DNA from: Streptomyces sclerotialus
Lineage (GTDB): Bacteria; Actinomycetota; Actinomycetes; Streptomycetales; Streptomycetaceae
Length of the DNA stretch: 64,000 nt
Direction: 5' to 3'
Assembly: GCA_000719105.1 (NCBI GenBank)
Contig: JODX01000024.1
Coordinates: 1 to 64,000 of the forward strand
Both the position numbers and the translations under genes were made by a program. Of this stretch, positions 62,581 to 64,000 are shown one piece after another (the first letter of the stretch is position 1; each line of letters opens with the position of its first letter). The notes below the pieces were generated by a model, which was not told the origin of the DNA, did no database searches, and saw nothing but the letters and a program-made list of their open reading frames with translations.

Positions 62581-64000
62581 ATGACGGCCGAGCTGGTCCG
62601 GGGACAGAACCATCCACTCCCCGGGGCCCGACTCGAGATACGGGTCTCGGCCGGGGAGCCGGTCGTGGTGGGGGCCACACTTGCCGACGAGCACGGCACG
62701 GTGCACGGTGTCGAACGGGTGGCCCACCCGGGTGCGCCCGCCCTGCCCGGGATCGAGATCGAGGTGTCCCGGCAGGCGGCGGCCGACCACCGCCTCGCCG
62801 TGGACCTGGACGCCCTGCCGCGGTCCGTGCACCGGGTGAGCGTGCTGCTCGCGCTGCCGTCCGGAGCCGGGGGACCGGTACGGTTCGGCGCCGTGGCCGC
62901 CCCCTACGTCGCCGTCACCGGCCCCGACGGCCATGAGGTCGCCAGTCACACCCTCACCGGCCTGGACTCCGAGTCGGCCGTCGTCGCCCTGGAGCTCTAC
63001 CGCAGACAGGGCGCCTGGAGGGTCCGCGCGGTCGGCCAGGGCTACGCGGGCGGTCTCGCCGAACTCCTCGCCGACCAGGGCCTGCCCGAGGCCCGGCAGC
63101 TCGCGGGCGCCATCGACGAGGCGGCGGCCCGGGGCCTCACCCGTCCGGTGGCGGCTCCCTCGCAGCACAGGGACGCAGCCGGTGCGCAGGACGTCCCCTC
63201 GCCCCGTGACGGCACCTCCGGCCCGCACGACGACACGCTGCCCGGCCGTACGGCACCCCCGGCCGGGCCCGTACCCGCCGACCTGCCCGCTGCCCCTCCG
63301 TCCCTGCCCACCGATCCGCCCGCCGCCGCCCCGTCTCCGCCCACCGATCCGCCCGCCGCCCCACCGGCCCGGCCCACCGACTCGTCTCCCGTCGCACCGG
63401 CCCCGCCCGCTACCGACGGCCCCATCGACTACACCCACCCCGGCCGGCGGACCACCGCCCCACCGGCGCCCCCGCAGGCCGCTCTTCCGGGCGGTCCGGG
63501 GGAGCCCGCGCGACCCGTCGCCGGGGACGCGGCCGGCTGGTCCCTGGACGAGCGGCTCTACCACCAGGTCTGGGGCATGTTCGAGGACCTCGCCCGCACC
63601 ACGGCCGCGTACCGGGGCGCGGTCGACTTCGCCGACTCCCGTAGGGAGCAGGAGCTCGACCGGATCCTCGCCGATCCGGGCAGCCGCGTCGACGGCCGGG
63701 CGGACGCCGCACGCGACGCGGCCCGCGACCGGCACAGCCGGCTGGTCGACCGGGCCCGGGAGGCCCTCGACCGGGATCTCGCCCAGCTCAGGGCCGAGGC
63801 CGAGGTGGTCGAGCCCGCACTGCCCCCGGCGTACGCCCGCTGGGACAACCCCGTCTGGCACGGCTACCGGGTGCCGGTGGAGAACCCGATGGCCCTCCGC
63901 CTGGGCGACCTCCGGCTGCCCGAGAGCGCCGGCCTGCGCATCCCGATGCTGGTCCGGCTGCCGTTGGAGCGCGGTCTGTGGGTCGACAGCGGGCGCAGCG
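62581..64000 (+). CDS. TerD-type protein with long C-terminal region, 3' end missing
   Basis: At least 473 residues, cut by the window end. Residues about 1-175 are a diverged TerD domain (ELVRGQNHPLPGARLEIRVS, SHTLTGLDSESAVVALELYR, RAVGQGYAGGLAELLADQGL). A Pro/Ala/Ser linker of about 130 residues follows (PAAPPSLPTDPPAAAPSPPT). A third, helical region begins at WSLDERLYHQVWGMFEDLAR and includes DFADSRREQELDRILADPGS. The visible end (ENPMALRLGDLRLPESAGLR, VRLPLERGLWVDSGRS) resembles the entry to an FtsK/SpoIIIE-like ATPase domain from memory of Streptomyces homologs, but the P-loop would lie beyond 64000. Confidence 0.8.
   Translation, partial: MTAELVRGQNHPLPGARLEIRVSAGEPVVVGATLADEHGTVHGVERVAHPGAPALPGIEIEVSRQAAADHRLAVDLDALPRSVHRVSVLLALPSGAGGPVRFGAVAAPYVAVTGPDGHEVASHTLTGLDSESAVVALELYRRQGAWRVRAVGQGYAGGLAELLADQGLPEARQLAGAIDEAAARGLTRPVAAPSQHRDAAGAQDVPSPRDGTSGPHDDTLPGRTAPPAGPVPADLPAAPPSLPTDPPAAAPSPPTDPPAAPPARPTDSSPVAPAPPATDGPIDYTHPGRRTTAPPAPPQAALPGGPGEPARPVAGDAAGWSLDERLYHQVWGMFEDLARTTAAYRGAVDFADSRREQELDRILADPGSRVDGRADAARDAARDRHSRLVDRAREALDRDLAQLRAEAEVVEPALPPAYARWDNPVWHGYRVPVENPMALRLGDLRLPESAGLRIPMLVRLPLERGLWVDSGRS

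Noticed and set aside
59680..63861. A minus-strand frame of almost 1,400 codons across uvrB and the TerD genes
   Set aside because: Its product is Asp/Gly/Val-rich with no motifs. It is the complement of high-GC codon bias in the real plus-strand genes. Similar frames at 37057-40941, 23181-26651 and 11133-14546 were rejected for the same reason.

Overview
The window is high-GC actinobacterial chromosome and looks like core chromosome of a Streptomyces species. Third codon positions are strongly G/C, starts are often GTG, and many starts sit one helical step from a TANNNT hexamer (leaderless mRNAs). The gene set is typical of Streptomyces: an ANTAR response regulator, a WhiJ-like XRE/DUF397/ATPase module, a DUF574 methyltransferase and a TerD family. 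The order pyk - ANTAR regulator - liv ABC transporter - polA - rpsA - coaE - uvrB - terD matches, from memory, the S. coelicolor region around SCO2014 to SCO1964. There is no phage, IS element, CRISPR array or rRNA.

Layout. 1-4.1 kb: 3' end of a SIMPL-domain gene, a leaderless pyruvate kinase, a LAGLIDADG/HTH protein, an anomalous tRNA gene and an ANTAR response regulator. 4.1-9.9 kb: a complete branched-chain amino-acid ABC transporter (livKHMGF) with an attenuator-like hairpin between livK and livH. 10.2-14.2 kb: a two-gene exported-protein operon, a hotdog thioesterase and a molybdopterin oxidoreductase. 14.3-26.8 kb: polA, a lytic transglycosylase, hrpB, a methyltransferase, rpsA with a clear consensus promoter, a PAC2 protein and coaE. 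26.8-31.2 kb: a TPR protein, an acyltransferase-like protein, an S4 protein, a family-5 uracil-DNA glycosylase, prolyl aminopeptidase and RidA. 31.2-33.3 kb: the only visibly decayed stretch, with a frameshifted DUF262 gene, a second broken frame and an orphan SMI1/KNR4 gene. 33.3-44.0 kb: an expansin-like protein, a TetR/membrane-protein divergon with twin operators, a septum-formation-type lipoprotein, a FUSC transporter, an amidohydrolase, a DUF899 protein, a 57-residue small protein and an ABC exporter. 44.2-47.8 kb: the WhiJ-like module and a DUF574 methyltransferase. 47.9-59.6 kb: a stand-alone gltD, DUF1772 and DUF2293 proteins, a uridine-kinase-like protein, CorA, a methyltransferase, psuG with a sugar kinase, a zinc dehydrogenase, ogt, a glycerophosphodiesterase and an MHYT protein. 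59.7-64 kb: uvrB, a TerD protein and a second, longer TerD-type gene cut by the window end.

How genes work together. Three repair genes far apart (polA, ogt, uvrB) carry the same promoter architecture, TGTCAGTG-N8-hexamer with translation starting at about +1. This is the RecA-NDp/PafBC-type DNA-damage promoter, so they are probably one damage regulon. The liv genes form one importer. The ATPase, XRE and DUF397 genes form a developmental or anti-sigma-type regulatory module with two adjacent inverted repeats in its control region. The most unusual element is the tRNA gene at 3210-3284. It has a clean class I cloverleaf with a five-base variable loop but a CAA (leucine) anticodon, its own terminator, and a LAGLIDADG/HTH gene just downstream.
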